DNA of 64,000 nt. It comes from Sphingomonas yantingensis. Its GTDB lineage: Bacteria > Pseudomonadota > Alphaproteobacteria > Sphingomonadales > Sphingomonadaceae. Within the stretch, counting starts at the first letter, position 1, and every line of letters begins with the position of its first letter. The stretch spans positions 62,001 through 126,000 of the forward strand of contig NZ_JACIJJ010000003.1 of assembly GCF_014199325.1 (NCBI RefSeq), given 5' to 3'. Under the pieces are notes generated by a model, which searched no databases, had not been told where the DNA came from, and worked only from the letters and a program-made list of their open reading frames with translations. The translations under genes were made by a program, and so were the position numbers. Shown here piece after piece: positions 18,343-27,980 of this stretch.

Positions 18343-18900
18343 ATGGCCGCATACGACAAGGCTGATCTCGAGCGCCGCATGGCCGGTGCCGTCGAATCGC
18401 TGAAGGGCGACCTCGCCGGGCTTCGCACCGGCCGCGCCTCGACCTCGCTGCTCGATCCCGTCACCGTCGAGGTGTACGGCGCGCACATGCCGCTGGTTCA
18501 GGTCGCGACCGTCTCGGTGCCCGAGCCGCGGATGCTGTCGGTGCAAGTGTGGGACAAGTCGAACGTCGGCCCGGTCGAAAAGGCGATCCGCTCGGCAGGC
18601 CTCGGCCTGAACCCGATCAACGATGGCAATACGCTCCGCCTGCCGATCCCGGACCTGACCGAGGAGCGGCGCAAGGAACTCGCCAAGCTCGCCGGGCAAT
18701 ATGCCGAGAAGGCGCGGATCGCGGTCCGCAACGTCCGCCGCGACGGGATGGACGCGCTCAAGACCGACGAGAAGAAGGGCGTCTATTCGGAGGACGAGCG
18801 CAAGAAGCTAGAGACCGAGGTGCAAAAGCTGACCGACGCGACGATCGCCGACCTAGACGCGGCGGCGGCGGCGAAGGAAAAGGAAATCCTCGGCAAGTGA
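18343..18900 (+). CDS. frr: Ribosome recycling factor
   Basis: The 185-residue protein has the full RRF length. The C-terminal part shows [23 protein letters not shown], and the middle has [23 protein letters not shown]. With EF-G it splits post-termination ribosomes. It starts 12 bases after pyrH, after an AAGGAGA site. Confidence 0.98.
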   Translation: MAAYDKADLERRMAGAVESLKGDLAGLRTGRASTSLLDPVTVEVYGAHMPLVQVATVSVPEPRMLSVQVWDKSNVGPVEKAIRSAGLGLNPINDGNTLRLPIPDLTEERRKELAKLAGQYAEKARIAVRNVRRDGMDALKTDEKKGVYSEDERKKLETEVQKLTDATIADLDAAAAAKEKEILGK

Positions 18901-18937
18901 GGCCGGCGGTTCGGCTCCTCGACAAACGGGCGCGCTG

Positions 18938-19669
18938 ATGGCGACGCAGATCGACGCATCGGCGCTGGCGGGTGATCGGCCACGCCACGTCGCGATCATC
19001 ATGGACGGCAACGGCCGCTGGGCAAAGGCCCGGCGGCTGCCCCGCGCCGCCGGGCACAAGGCGGGCGTGGAGGCGGTGCGCCGCGTCACCCGCGCCGCCC
19101 GGGACCTCAACATCGAGGTGCTGACGCTCTACGCCTTCTCGTCCGAGAACTGGCGTCGCCCGGCTGAGGAAGTGCAGGACCTGATGGGCCTGCTGCGCCA
19201 TTTCCTACGCGCCGAGATCGCGACACTGGTCGCCGACAACGTCCGGCTGCGGGTGATCGGCGACTATCATGCCTTGTCGCGCGATCTGGTCGCGATGATC
19301 GAAGATGCGATCGCGCGGACCGCGGTCAATACCGGCCCGACGCTCGTTATCGCGCTCAACTACGGCGCGCAGGCGGAGATCGCTGCCGCCGCCCGCCGCC
19401 TCGCCGCCGCCGCGCGGGACGGCTCGATCGACCCCGCCGACATCGACGAGGCGCGGATCGAGGGTGAGCTGACGACGCGCGAGCTGCCGCCGCTCGACCT
19501 GCTCATCCGCACCTCGGGCGAGCAGCGGCTGTCGAACTTCCTGTTGTGGCAGGCGGCCTACGCCGAGCTCCTGTTCGTCGACACGCTTTGGCCGGACTTC
19601 AATGCCGATACGCTGGCCGCGGCGGTCGAGTGTTTCATGCGTCGCCAACGCCGGTTCGGTGGCCTGTGA
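18938..19669 (+). CDS. uppS: Di-trans,poly-cis-decaprenylcistransferase (UPP synthase)
   Basis: The protein has 243 residues. The catalytic motif IIMDGNGRWAKAR is near residues 21-33, with the essential Asp in MDGNGRW. YAFSSENWRRP and the C-terminal RTSGEQRLSNFLLWQ complete the family pattern. It makes undecaprenyl diphosphate, the lipid carrier for wall and surface glycans. Its TGA shares four bases (GTGA) with cdsA. Confidence 0.97.
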   Translation: MATQIDASALAGDRPRHVAIIMDGNGRWAKARRLPRAAGHKAGVEAVRRVTRAARDLNIEVLTLYAFSSENWRRPAEEVQDLMGLLRHFLRAEIATLVADNVRLRVIGDYHALSRDLVAMIEDAIARTAVNTGPTLVIALNYGAQAEIAAAARRLAAAARDGSIDPADIDEARIEGELTTRELPPLDLLIRTSGEQRLSNFLLWQAAYAELLFVDTLWPDFNADTLAAAVECFMRRQRRFGGL

Positions 19670-20478
19670 CGCCGATCGATCCGGTCGCCCTCGATGAAAA
19701 GATCCGGCGCAAGGCGAACCTGAAGCAGCGCCTGACCGTCGGTTTTAGCCTGCTCGCGCTGGCTTTCTGCGCGCTCTGGTGGGGGGGGCTCGCCTTCTGG
19801 CTGGTCGTCGTCATCGGCGCGCTCATCATGATGAGCGAATGGTCGGCGATGTTCGGCGCATCGCATCGCGACAAGCAGATCGGCCAGTTCGCGATCTCGA
19901 TCCCGCTCGCGATCATGGCGCCGATCGCCAGCGGCCCATCCTTCTTTTCGCTCGGCCTCGTGGTCGGCGCGGCGTTCTTCGTGGGCGCGGTGACGCAGAA
20001 GCGGGCGCTGGCGGGCGGCATCCTCTATGTCGGCTTGCCGGCGCTGTCGCTGATGCTGCTGCGGTCGATGCCCGACGGGCTGTTCCTGTCGCTCTGGGCG
20101 ATGGGCCTGGTCTGGGCATGCGATACCGCGGCGTTCTTCGTCGGCCGCTCCGTCGGCGGACCGCGCTTCGCCCCCGCGATCAGTCCGAACAAGACCTGGT
20201 CCGGCTTTCTCGGCGGCCTGGTCGCCGCGGCCGTGCTCGGCGGGATCATGGCGCAATATGGCCTGTCGCCGTGGCTAGCGGCGATGACGCCAGTGCTCGC
20301 GGTCGTGTCGGCGCTGGGCGACCTGTACGAGAGCTGGCTCAAGCGGCGCGCGGGGATCAAGGATTCGGGGACGCTGCTGCCCGGCCATGGCGGGATGCTC
20401 GACCGGCTCGACGGCATCGTGCCGGTCGCGCCGCTGGCCGCATTGATGGTGATTGCGTTGGGAGCTTCGGCGGCATGA
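19666..20478 (+). CDS. cdsA: Phosphatidate cytidylyltransferase
   Basis: The protein has 270 residues from a GTG at 19666 in the GTGA overlap with uppS; the open frame upstream is uppS sequence in another frame. Multiple membrane helices are followed by PNKTWSGFLGG and the CDP-diglyceride synthetase signature in SWLKRRAGIKDSG then LLPGHGGMLDRLD. It makes CDP-diacylglycerol, the substrate of PssA encoded 5 kb upstream. Its stop overlaps the dxr start (ATGA). Confidence 0.97.
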   Translation: MTPIDPVALDEKIRRKANLKQRLTVGFSLLALAFCALWWGGLAFWLVVVIGALIMMSEWSAMFGASHRDKQIGQFAISIPLAIMAPIASGPSFFSLGLVVGAAFFVGAVTQKRALAGGILYVGLPALSLMLLRSMPDGLFLSLWAMGLVWACDTAAFFVGRSVGGPRFAPAISPNKTWSGFLGGLVAAAVLGGIMAQYGLSPWLAAMTPVLAVVSALGDLYESWLKRRAGIKDSGTLLPGHGGMLDRLDGIVPVAPLAALMVIALGASAA

Positions 20479-21632
20479 GGACGGTAACCATCCTCGGTGC
20501 GACGGGCTCGATCGGCACCTCGACGCTCGACCTGATCGAGCGCGAGCCCGACCGTTTCCGCGTCGTCGCGCTGACCGCCAATTGCGATGTCGTGCGCCTG
20601 GCCGAGGCGGCGCGGCGGACAAACGCCGAACTCGCGGTCGTCGCCGACGAAAGTTGCCTGTCCGCACTAGCCGAGGCGCTTGCCGGCACCGCCACCCGCG
20701 TGGCCGGCGGTATGGCAGCGGTCTGCGATGCCGCGCGGTCGGGTGCCGAGTGGACGATGAGCGCGATCGTCGGCTGTGCGGGCCTTGGCCCGACGCTCGC
20801 CGCGATCGAGGGCGGGGGCACCGTCGTCATCGCCAACAAGGAGCCGCTGGTGTCGGCGGGCGAGATCATCCTCGCTGCGGCGAAGGCGAGCGGCGCGACG
20901 CTGCTCCCCGCCGACAGCGAGCATAATGCGATTTTCCAGTGCCTGGCCGGCGACCGCCCCGCGGGGGTGCGCCGCCTGATCCTGACGGCGAGCGGCGGGC
21001 CGTTCCGCTCCTGGTCGCTCGAGCAGATGGCGGGCGTCACCCCCGAACAGGCGGTCGCGCATCCCAACTGGTCGATGGGCGCGAAGATCAGCGTCGATTC
21101 GGCGACGATGATGAACAAGGGCCTCGAACTGATCGAGGCGGCGCGGCTGTTCCCCGTTTCGGGGAACGCGATCGACATCGTCGTCCACCCGCAATCGGCC
21201 GTCCACTCGCTGGTCGAATATGTCGACGGCTCGATGCTGGCACAGATCGGGCCGAGCGACATGCGCGTGCCGATCGCGCATACGCTCGCCTGGCCCGATC
21301 GGATGGCGACGCCAATGGCCCCGCTCGATCTAATCAAGCTGGGCCGGCTTGATTTCGAGGCGCCGGATCCCGTCCGCTTCCCCGCGCTGCGCCTGGCGCG
21401 AGAGGCGCTGGGGGCAGGGGGCGCGCGGCCCGCGATCCTGAATGCGGCGAACGAGGTCGCGGTCGAGGCTTTCCTGAAGCGGCGCTGCGGCTTCCTCGAA
21501 ATTGCCGCAATCGTTGCCGATACGCTGGAGGGATACGACCCGCCCGCGCCGCTCGATGTCGATGCGGTGCTGGCGGTCGATGGCGAGGCGCGGCGGGTCG
21601 CGGCCGAGCGGGTAAAGGATCGCGTGGCTTGA
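20475..21632 (+). CDS. dxr: 1-deoxy-D-xylulose 5-phosphate reductoisomerase
   Basis: The protein has 385 residues. The NADPH-binding ILGATGSIGTSTLDLI is at the N-terminus. The metal and substrate region shows PADSEHNAIFQCLAG, LTASGGPFR and AKISVDSATMMNKGLELIEA, then HPQSAVHSLVEY. It is the second step of the MEP isoprenoid pathway; IspDF, encoded near 47.6 kb, acts next. The stop shares TTGA with the rseP start. Confidence 0.98.
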   Translation: MRTVTILGATGSIGTSTLDLIEREPDRFRVVALTANCDVVRLAEAARRTNAELAVVADESCLSALAEALAGTATRVAGGMAAVCDAARSGAEWTMSAIVGCAGLGPTLAAIEGGGTVVIANKEPLVSAGEIILAAAKASGATLLPADSEHNAIFQCLAGDRPAGVRRLILTASGGPFRSWSLEQMAGVTPEQAVAHPNWSMGAKISVDSATMMNKGLELIEAARLFPVSGNAIDIVVHPQSAVHSLVEYVDGSMLAQIGPSDMRVPIAHTLAWPDRMATPMAPLDLIKLGRLDFEAPDPVRFPALRLAREALGAGGARPAILNAANEVAVEAFLKRRCGFLEIAAIVADTLEGYDPPAPLDVDAVLAVDGEARRVAAERVKDRVA

Positions 21633-22762
21633 TCGAAAACCCCGGTGTCCTGTTCACGGTCCTCGCCTTTGTCGGGGTGATCGGTCCGCTCGTCTTCGTG
21701 CACGAGATGGGCCATTACCTCGCCGGGCGCTGGTTCGGGGTGAAGGCCGAGGCGTTCTCGATCGGGTTCGGGCGCGAGGTGGCGGGCTTTACCGACCGGC
21801 GCGGCACGCGGTGGAAATTCGGATGGCTGCCGCTTGGCGGCTATGTCCGCTTCGCCGGCGACATGAACTCGGCCAGCCAGCCCAGCCCCGAATGGCTGTC
21901 GCTGCCCGCGGCCGAGCGCGCGCAGACGTTCCAGGCCAAGCCCGTGTGGCAGCGTGCGATCATCGTCGCGGCGGGACCGGCGATCAATTTCCTCCTCGCG
22001 ATCCTGATCCTCGGCGGTTTCGCCTATGCGTATGGCGTCAGCCGGACACCGCCGATCGTCGGGATCGTCGCGCCGAACAGCGCTGCCGCGGCCGCCGGCC
22101 TGATCCCCGGCGATCGCGTGCGTAGCCTTGGCGGGCGGGCGATCGAGACGTTCGACGACATCGCCGGCTTTGCACGGCTGCGCCCGGCCGAGCGGACCGA
22201 GATCGTCATCGACCGGAACGGCGCGTCGCAAACCCTCTTCGCGACGATCGGCGAACAGCGCGAGCGCGACCGCTTCGGCAACGAATATCGCATCGGCCGG
22301 CTCGGTATCGGGCCGGCGGGCACGGTGCGCCAACCGATCGGCCTGATCGAGGCACCGCTGGTCGGGGTCCAACGGACCGGCGAGATCGTCGGCATGATGG
22401 TCGATACCATCGGCCAGATCGTCAGCGGCCGCCGGTCGATGGATGAGCTTGGCGGGCCGCTGCGCATCGCCCAAGTGTCGGGCCAGCAGCTCAGCCTCGG
22501 CCTGCCGGAGTTCATCGGGCTGATCGCGCTCATCTCGATTAACTTGGGGTTCATCAACCTCTTGCCAGTGCCGATGCTCGATGGCGGGCATCTTCTTTTC
22601 TATGCGATCGAGGCGGTGCGCCGCCGGCCCGTCGACCCCCAGGTGCTCGAATGGGCATTCCGCGGCGGGCTCGCCGCGCTCCTCGCGCTAATGCTACTCG
22701 TGACGATCAACGATCTTGGCGCTTTCGGACTTTGGCGCAGTCTCGCCGGCTTGATCGGCTGA
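21629..22762 (+). CDS. rseP: RIP metalloprotease RseP (site-2 protease)
   Basis: The 377-residue protein begins at a TTG (21629) inside the TTGA overlap with dxr. The zinc site is FVHEMGHYLAGRW (about residues 24-36) in the first membrane helix, and the second part of the active site is NLLPVPMLDGGH near 310. One PDZ domain lies between (about 125-200). It cuts anti-sigma factors within the membrane in envelope stress. Directly before bamA, the standard order. Confidence 0.96.
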   Translation: MIENPGVLFTVLAFVGVIGPLVFVHEMGHYLAGRWFGVKAEAFSIGFGREVAGFTDRRGTRWKFGWLPLGGYVRFAGDMNSASQPSPEWLSLPAAERAQTFQAKPVWQRAIIVAAGPAINFLLAILILGGFAYAYGVSRTPPIVGIVAPNSAAAAAGLIPGDRVRSLGGRAIETFDDIAGFARLRPAERTEIVIDRNGASQTLFATIGEQRERDRFGNEYRIGRLGIGPAGTVRQPIGLIEAPLVGVQRTGEIVGMMVDTIGQIVSGRRSMDELGGPLRIAQVSGQQLSLGLPEFIGLIALISINLGFINLLPVPMLDGGHLLFYAIEAVRRRPVDPQVLEWAFRGGLAALLALMLLVTINDLGAFGLWRSLAGLIG

Positions 22763-22832
22763 CACGGTTCGTGCAGGGGGCTTGCGCCCCGATACGGGAC
22801 TTTTCTTCGGGACATTTTGGGTGGGGACGACG

Positions 22833-25583
22833 GTGACGGCGATCAAGGCGAGCAAGATGGGTGCGCGTGGCGCGATGCTGCTTGCCGGCACGATGCTGGC
22901 GGGCGTGGCACAGGCGCAGACCGCAGCACCGGCCGCGACCCCCGCGGCACAGGCCGCGCCCGCGCCCGCGATCCAGGCGGCACCCGCGCGGACGATCAAG
23001 TCGCTGCGCGTCGTCGGCAGCCAGCGGATCGAGCCCGAGACGGTGCTGAGCTATACCAAGCTGCGCGTCGGTCAGGCCTACACCAACGAGAGCGTCGACC
23101 AGGCGATCAAGGACTTGCTCGCGTCCGACCTGCTCCAGGACGTGCAGATCGAGGGCGTAGAGAGCGGCGACCTGATCGTGCGGGTCAAGGAGAACCCGAT
23201 CATCAACCGCATCGTGCTCGAGGGCAACAAGCGGTTGAAGAACGACAAGATCCTGCCCGAGATCAAGCTCAAGCCGCGCCAGATCTTCACGCGCACCGCC
23301 GTTCGCACCGACGTCGCGCGCATCATCGAGCTCTATCGCCGCCAGGGGCGCTTTGCCGCGGTGGTCGAGCCAAAGCAGGTCAATCTCGACCAGAACCGCG
23401 TCGATGTTGTCTTCGAGATCACCGAGGGGCCGAAGTCCAAGGTTCGCCAGATCAACATCATCGGCAACCAGCAGTACGACGACGACACGCTGCGCAAGCA
23501 GATGGCGACGAAGCAGGCACGCTTCTTCCGCTTCTTCAGCTCCAACACGTCGTACGATCAGGATCGTCTGGCCTACGACCAGCAGAAGCTGCGTCAGTTC
23601 TACCTGACGGAGGGGTATGCCGACTTCCGGGTGATTTCCGCGGTGGCGGAGCTGACGCCGGACAAGGAAGACTTCATCATCACCTACGTGGTCGAGGAAG
23701 GGCCGCGCTACAAGTTCGGTGATGTCGAGGTCGACAGCGGCATCCGTGATTTCGACGGCGCCAAGCTGGCCGCCGGCCTGCCGATCAAGAAGGGCAACTG
23801 GTTCAACGCCAAGCAGGTCGAGGATTCGGTCACGTCGCTGACCGAAACCGCGGGCCTGTTCGGCTATGCCTTTGCCGACGTCCGCCCCGAATATCGCCGT
23901 GATCCCGAAACGCTGACGATGGGGCTGACGTTCAACATCGCCGAAGCGTCGCGCACCTATGTCGAGCGGATCGAGATCACCGGCAACACGCAGACGCAGG
24001 ACGAGGTTATCCGCCGCGAAATGCGCCTGTCCGAGGGCGACGCCTATAACAGCTTCCTTCGCAAGCGGTCGCAGGATCGCGTCAACTCGCTCGGCTTCTT
24101 CCAGGACAAGTTCGAGATCGAGGAGAAGGAGGGCTCGTCGCCCGACCGCGTCGTCCTCAACGCCAATGTCGAGGAACGCTCGACCGGCGAACTGACGCTG
24201 TCGGCGGGCTTCTCCAGCCTCGAGCGGTTCATCCTTCAGGGCTCGATCCGCCAGCGCAACTTCCGCGGCAAGGGGCAGGACCTGCGCCTTCAGGCCAATT
24301 ATTCGGCCTATTCGAAGTCGGTCGAGCTGGGCTTTACCGAGCCCTATCTGTTCGACAAGAACATCGCGCTGGGCGGCACGATCTTCCGCCGCGACTTCAA
24401 CTCGTTCAACTTCATCGGCAACGATCGCAATACGACGTTCAGCCAGACCTCGACCGGGTTCCAGATCGTCGCGGGCGTGCCGCTGACCGAGTACTGGTCG
24501 CTTTCGGGCCGGTATCAGCTCAGCCAGGACGACGTCAGCCTCGACGAATCGCTCTACTTCACCAACGGCTTCTGCGACCCGCTCAAGGCCGGTCGCTATC
24601 TATGCGAGCAGCTCGGCAACCGCCTGACCTCGCTCGTCGGCCTGACGCTCGTCTATGACAGCCTCAACAGCCGCCTGCGGCCGACCCGCGGACAGCGCCT
24701 GACCGCCGGCGTCGATTTCGCGGGTCTCGGCGGCGACGTGCGCTACATCCGTGGCCGCGGCGAATATAGCCGCTTCTGGGGGCTGGGCGGCGGCTTCATC
24801 TTCTCGGTGAACGCGCAGGGCGGCTATATTCACAGCCTGGAGAACGACCGCGGGCCGGGGATCGACCCTGTCCGCATCGTCGACCGCTTCTATCTCGGCG
24901 AGCCGCAGTTCCGCGGCTTCGACATCCGCGGCGTCGGCCCGCGAGTGCTGCGCACGCCGTACACGACCGACGAAAACGGCAACATCATCCTCCAGACCGA
25001 TCGCCAGAGCATTGTCGACGATCCGCTGGGCGGCAAGGCCTACTATCTCGGCCGCGCGGAGCTTGAGATTCCGCTCGGCTCGGGTGCGCAGGAACTGGGG
25101 CTTCGGCCGTCGGTCTATGTCCAGCTCGGTTCGCTGTTCAACATTAAGAAGCCGCTGCCGACCGCGACCTTTACCCAGGCGACCGACGCGAGCGGCAAGC
25201 CCGTGTTCAACGTCGACGGCTCGCCGCGCCTGCTCGACCTCGTCCGCCCGATCACGACCGATACGGGGCAGCAACTCTATATCAACAGCTTCACCGAGAA
25301 CGGCGTATCGGGCACGCGCCTGACGACCTGTGCGGTCGGTTACGCCACGACCTATGGCGGCACCTGCTCGGGCAACGACCCGAACTCGGCCGCGTCGCAG
25401 ACGATCTCGCCGTTCCTCGAGCGTTTCGTCGGCGACACGCCCAAGCCGCGCATCACCGTCGGCGTGGGCGTCAACTGGAACTCGCCGTTCGGGCCGCTGC
25501 GCATCGATCTCGCCAAGGATATCATCTCGGTCGACGGCGACGATCCCAAGCTTCTCACCTTCAACGTTGGAGCCGCTTTCTAA
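22833..25583 (+). CDS. bamA: Outer membrane protein assembly factor BamA
   Basis: The protein has 916 residues from a GTG at 22833, preceded by GGTGGGGA; an ATG at 22857 inside the signal peptide is an alternative. The signal ends near AQAQ, followed by an alanine/proline linker. Five POTRA domains run from about 50 to 450 (IKSLRVVGSQRIEPETVL opens the first), then the Omp85 beta barrel, which ends in the aromatic F of VGAAF. A poorly conserved loop before the last strands holds two cysteines about 14 residues apart (LTTC and GTC). BamA inserts beta-barrel proteins into the outer membrane. Confidence 0.96.
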   Translation: MTAIKASKMGARGAMLLAGTMLAGVAQAQTAAPAATPAAQAAPAPAIQAAPARTIKSLRVVGSQRIEPETVLSYTKLRVGQAYTNESVDQAIKDLLASDLLQDVQIEGVESGDLIVRVKENPIINRIVLEGNKRLKNDKILPEIKLKPRQIFTRTAVRTDVARIIELYRRQGRFAAVVEPKQVNLDQNRVDVVFEITEGPKSKVRQINIIGNQQYDDDTLRKQMATKQARFFRFFSSNTSYDQDRLAYDQQKLRQFYLTEGYADFRVISAVAELTPDKEDFIITYVVEEGPRYKFGDVEVDSGIRDFDGAKLAAGLPIKKGNWFNAKQVEDSVTSLTETAGLFGYAFADVRPEYRRDPETLTMGLTFNIAEASRTYVERIEITGNTQTQDEVIRREMRLSEGDAYNSFLRKRSQDRVNSLGFFQDKFEIEEKEGSSPDRVVLNANVEERSTGELTLSAGFSSLERFILQGSIRQRNFRGKGQDLRLQANYSAYSKSVELGFTEPYLFDKNIALGGTIFRRDFNSFNFIGNDRNTTFSQTSTGFQIVAGVPLTEYWSLSGRYQLSQDDVSLDESLYFTNGFCDPLKAGRYLCEQLGNRLTSLVGLTLVYDSLNSRLRPTRGQRLTAGVDFAGLGGDVRYIRGRGEYSRFWGLGGGFIFSVNAQGGYIHSLENDRGPGIDPVRIVDRFYLGEPQFRGFDIRGVGPRVLRTPYTTDENGNIILQTDRQSIVDDPLGGKAYYLGRAELEIPLGSGAQELGLRPSVYVQLGSLFNIKKPLPTATFTQATDASGKPVFNVDGSPRLLDLVRPITTDTGQQLYINSFTENGVSGTRLTTCAVGYATTYGGTCSGNDPNSAASQTISPFLERFVGDTPKPRITVGVGVNWNSPFGPLRIDLAKDIISVDGDDPKLLTFNVGAAF

Positions 25584-26224
25584 TGAACAAGTTCCTCATC
25601 GCCGCGGCGCTCGCCCCGGTCGCGATCGCCACGCCGTCGCTGGCGCAGGTCAACGGCATCGCCGTCGCCAATCCCGAGGGTGCAGTGCTCGAATCGAACG
25701 CCTGGAAGACCGCGATCTCGCAGATCCAGACGACCTACAAGGCGCAGCTCGACCAGGCGCAGTCACGCCAGACCGCCGTCCAGAACGAGCTTCGACCGCT
25801 GGTCGATGCCTTCCAGAAGGCGCGCTCGGCCCCCAACGCGAACGAGGCGGCGCTGCGTACACAGGCCAACACGATCCAGCAGAAGGAGCAGGCCGCCAAT
25901 GCCGAGCTACAGCGCCTGACCCAGCCGGTACAGCGCGCCCGCGCCTATGCCGCTGAGCAGATCGGCGCGCAGCTTCAGTCAGCGGTCAACGCCGCAATGT
26001 CGAAGAAGAAGGTGACGCTGCTGCTTCGCCCCGAGGCCGCCGTTCAGACGCAGCCTTCGGCCGACATCACCGCCGACGTGACCGCCGAGCTCAACCGCCT
26101 CGTCCCGAACGTCAGCATCACCCCGCCGGCCAACTGGCAGCCGGGAGGCCAGCAGGGCGCGGCGGCCGCCCCGGCCGCAGGCGCGGCGCCGGCGGCGCGT
26201 CCGGCCGCCACGCCCGGCCGGTGA
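25583..26224 (+). CDS. skp: OmpH/Skp-family periplasmic chaperone
   Basis: The protein has 213 residues. The signal peptide [22 protein letters not shown] leads to [18 protein letters not shown], the family start. A long charged alpha-helical coiled-coil part (about 45-135) forms the Skp arms. The alanine/proline tail is extra. It holds unfolded outer-membrane proteins before BamA inserts them, which fits its one-base overlap with bamA (TAATG) and four-base overlap with fabZ (GTGA). Confidence 0.9.
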   Translation: MNKFLIAAALAPVAIATPSLAQVNGIAVANPEGAVLESNAWKTAISQIQTTYKAQLDQAQSRQTAVQNELRPLVDAFQKARSAPNANEAALRTQANTIQQKEQAANAELQRLTQPVQRARAYAAEQIGAQLQSAVNAAMSKKKVTLLLRPEAAVQTQPSADITADVTAELNRLVPNVSITPPANWQPGGQQGAAAAPAAGAAPAARPAATPGR

Positions 26225-26715
26225 CCGACACCGTAACGACGGGTGAGGCCGGGCGCGCTGCGCTCGGCCCGCTCGACGTCACCCGCGTGATGGCCGCGCT
26301 GCCGCATCGCTATCCGATGCTGCTGGTGGATCGCGTCGAGGAAATCGTCCCCGACAAGTCGATCCGCGCGGTCAAGGCGGTGACGATCAACGAGGGCTTC
26401 TTCCAAGGGCATTTCCCCGGTCGCCCGATCATGCCCGGCGTCCTGATCGTCGAGGCGCTGGCGCAGGCCGCCGGCGTGCTCGCGGTCGAGAGCCTCGGCC
26501 TCGCCGGGTCGGGCAAGCTCGTCTATTTCATGGCGATCGAGGAAGCCAAGTTCCGGAAGCCCGTCGAACCCGGCGTGCTCCTGACCCTCGAGGTCGAGTT
26601 CGTGCAGAAGCGCTCGAGCGTCTGCAAGTTCGCCGGCCGTGCACTGATCGACGGCGCGGTCGCCGCGACGGCCAACTTCACCGCAATGATCGCCGACCCG
26701 CCCAAAGCGGCATAA
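26221..26715 (+). CDS. fabZ: 3-hydroxyacyl-[ACP] dehydratase
   Basis: The protein has 164 residues from a GTG at 26221 overlapping the skp stop. The hot-dog fold signature has [12 protein letters not shown] followed by [23 protein letters not shown], with catalytic His and Glu. It dehydrates beta-hydroxyacyl-ACP. In most Gram-negatives it sits among lpxD, lpxA and lpxB; here it joins skp and rpmE directly. Confidence 0.97.
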   Translation: MTDTVTTGEAGRAALGPLDVTRVMAALPHRYPMLLVDRVEEIVPDKSIRAVKAVTINEGFFQGHFPGRPIMPGVLIVEALAQAAGVLAVESLGLAGSGKLVYFMAIEEAKFRKPVEPGVLLTLEVEFVQKRSSVCKFAGRALIDGAVAATANFTAMIADPPKAA

Positions 26716-26805
26716 CACGACGCAAGTTGCAGACCGGGCGCAGCGCTGCTATGCGCGCGCCCTTCGCGGCTGGTCGGAAACCAGCGGCATTTCGGAGAAT
26801 TGAAC

Positions 26806-27036
26806 GTGAAGAAGACCGGCCACCCCGACTATCACATGATCCGCGTCCAGATGACCGACGGCACCGTGTTCGAGACGCGCTCGACCTGGGGCAAGGAAGG
26901 CGATCTGATGACGCTCGACATCGACCCGCTGGCGCACCCGGCCTGGACCGGCGGCAACCAGCGCCTGCTCGACGCGGGTGGTCAGGTTGCACGTTTCAAC
27001 AAGCGTTTCGGCGGGCTTTCTTTGAAGTCGAAGTAA
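26806..27036 (+). CDS. rpmE: 50S ribosomal protein bL31, zinc-free type
   Basis: The protein has 76 residues from the GTG at 26806, with CGGAGA seven bases upstream; a TTG at 26800 is too close to that site. The pattern [28 protein letters not shown] and [11 protein letters not shown] is bL31, but there is no cysteine, so the zinc-binding set of E. coli bL31 is missing. A small hairpin (GCTGGT/ACCAGC, 26769-26785) lies in the leader. Confidence 0.96.
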   Translation: MKKTGHPDYHMIRVQMTDGTVFETRSTWGKEGDLMTLDIDPLAHPAWTGGNQRLLDAGGQVARFNKRFGGLSLKSK

Positions 27037-27043
27037 TCTCCTT

Positions 27044-27069
27044 TACGCCGCGTTTACCAACGCGGCGTA
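27044..27069. repeat. Perfect 11-base hairpin between rpmE and the PilZ gene
   Basis: TACGCCGCGTT pairs with AACGCGGCGTA around TACC. No T-run follows on either strand. It starts seven bases after the rpmE stop and ends 11 bases before the next ATG, so it could act as a terminator without a U-tract or shield the rpmE 3' end. Confidence 0.7.
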
Positions 27070-27080
27070 GCGTCGGGGAC

Positions 27081-27419
27081 ATGGAAAGCCATGTCCCCGT
27101 CCGCACCCGGATCGCCGCAGAGCTGATCCCGATCGCCGCTGGCGAAAGCCGGCGGGCCACTCGAAAGGCGGTGTCACTCGACGCCGGCCTGTTCGACGAG
27201 GGGCGCCATGGCAGCCTCTGTCGCATCACCGATCTGTCGATGAGCGGCGCGCGACTCCAGACCTTCAGCGATCTCATCCCAGGCAGCAGCATCCTGCTGA
27301 CCCTGCCGGGCGCCGTGCGCCGGCTGACGCGGATCGTCTGGTCGCGCGATTACGAGGCGGGATGCCAGTTCGACGAGCCGCTTTCCCCGTTCGAGTTCGA
27401 TCTCCTGACCGCCGGCTGA
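27081..27419 (+). CDS. PilZ-domain protein
   Basis: The 112-residue single-domain protein has an N-terminal basic motif RRATRK (about 24-29) and DLSMSGARL (about 52-60). Together they match the RxxxR and (D/N)xSxxG motifs that bind cyclic di-GMP. It probably senses c-di-GMP and acts through a partner that the context does not reveal. The ATG at 27081 follows TCGGGGA. Confidence 0.85.
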   Translation: MESHVPVRTRIAAELIPIAAGESRRATRKAVSLDAGLFDEGRHGSLCRITDLSMSGARLQTFSDLIPGSSILLTLPGAVRRLTRIVWSRDYEAGCQFDEPLSPFEFDLLTAG

Positions 27420-27525
27420 GGTCGGTCCGCAACGCACCCGCATTCGCGCTGGTAACCGCGCCCGCTTTCGGCCATGTTTCGGCCACATCTCCGGCCGTCT
27501 CGGCCCGGGAGGGTGGGGAATCGCG

Positions 27526-27900
27526 ATGGCCGCGCTGGTCTCGGTGGCGATGGGAATGATGCTCGCTGGCGGCCTTGCCGCAGACGGGCCGCCGTCCGCG
27601 CTTTCCGCCACACGCCTGCCGACGATCCTCGACCTCCGCTTGACCACTGCCGAGCCACGCGCGCCTCGCCTGCCGCGCCTGACCGCGGAGCCGCTGCCGC
27701 TCGACCTCCTGCCGGGGGATCGCCCCACCAGCGAGTTGTGCGCCGACACGACAGAGCGCCCGCGACTGCCCGGCACGCCGGTGAAAGCGCGCATGTCGAT
27801 GCGGCTCGACGACGGTCGCGACTCGATGCGCCCCGCTTTCGCTCTCGGCGGGCTGGGCGGCGCACTGATGCGGATGACAGACGCGCTGCTCGACGACTGA
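27526..27900 (+). CDS. Hypothetical protein, possible signal peptide
   Basis: The frame has 124 residues with strong G/C at third codon positions and a GGGGA site before the ATG. The N-terminus MAALVSVAMGMMLAGGLAADG looks like a signal or anchor. The rest is rich in Pro, Leu, Arg and Thr with repeated short LP and PRLP patterns and one cysteine. No family is recognised. The antisense frame at 27350-28063 is also open but is rich in Arg and Ser, as shadows are. Real gene likely, function unknown. Confidence 0.55.
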   Translation: MAALVSVAMGMMLAGGLAADGPPSALSATRLPTILDLRLTTAEPRAPRLPRLTAEPLPLDLLPGDRPTSELCADTTERPRLPGTPVKARMSMRLDDGRDSMRPAFALGGLGGALMRMTDALLDD

Positions 27901-27980
27901 GTGAAGCGTTGCGGCGCCGGAACGAGCCGGCGGCGAGGGCGTTCGTCCGGCATTCCACCCCGCTGCACGGAACCCCGCCG

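Noticed and set aside
20357..22591. 744-codon minus frame across dxr and rseP
   Set aside because: Antisense to two genes with unmistakable motifs; composition is shadow-like and no family motif is seen.
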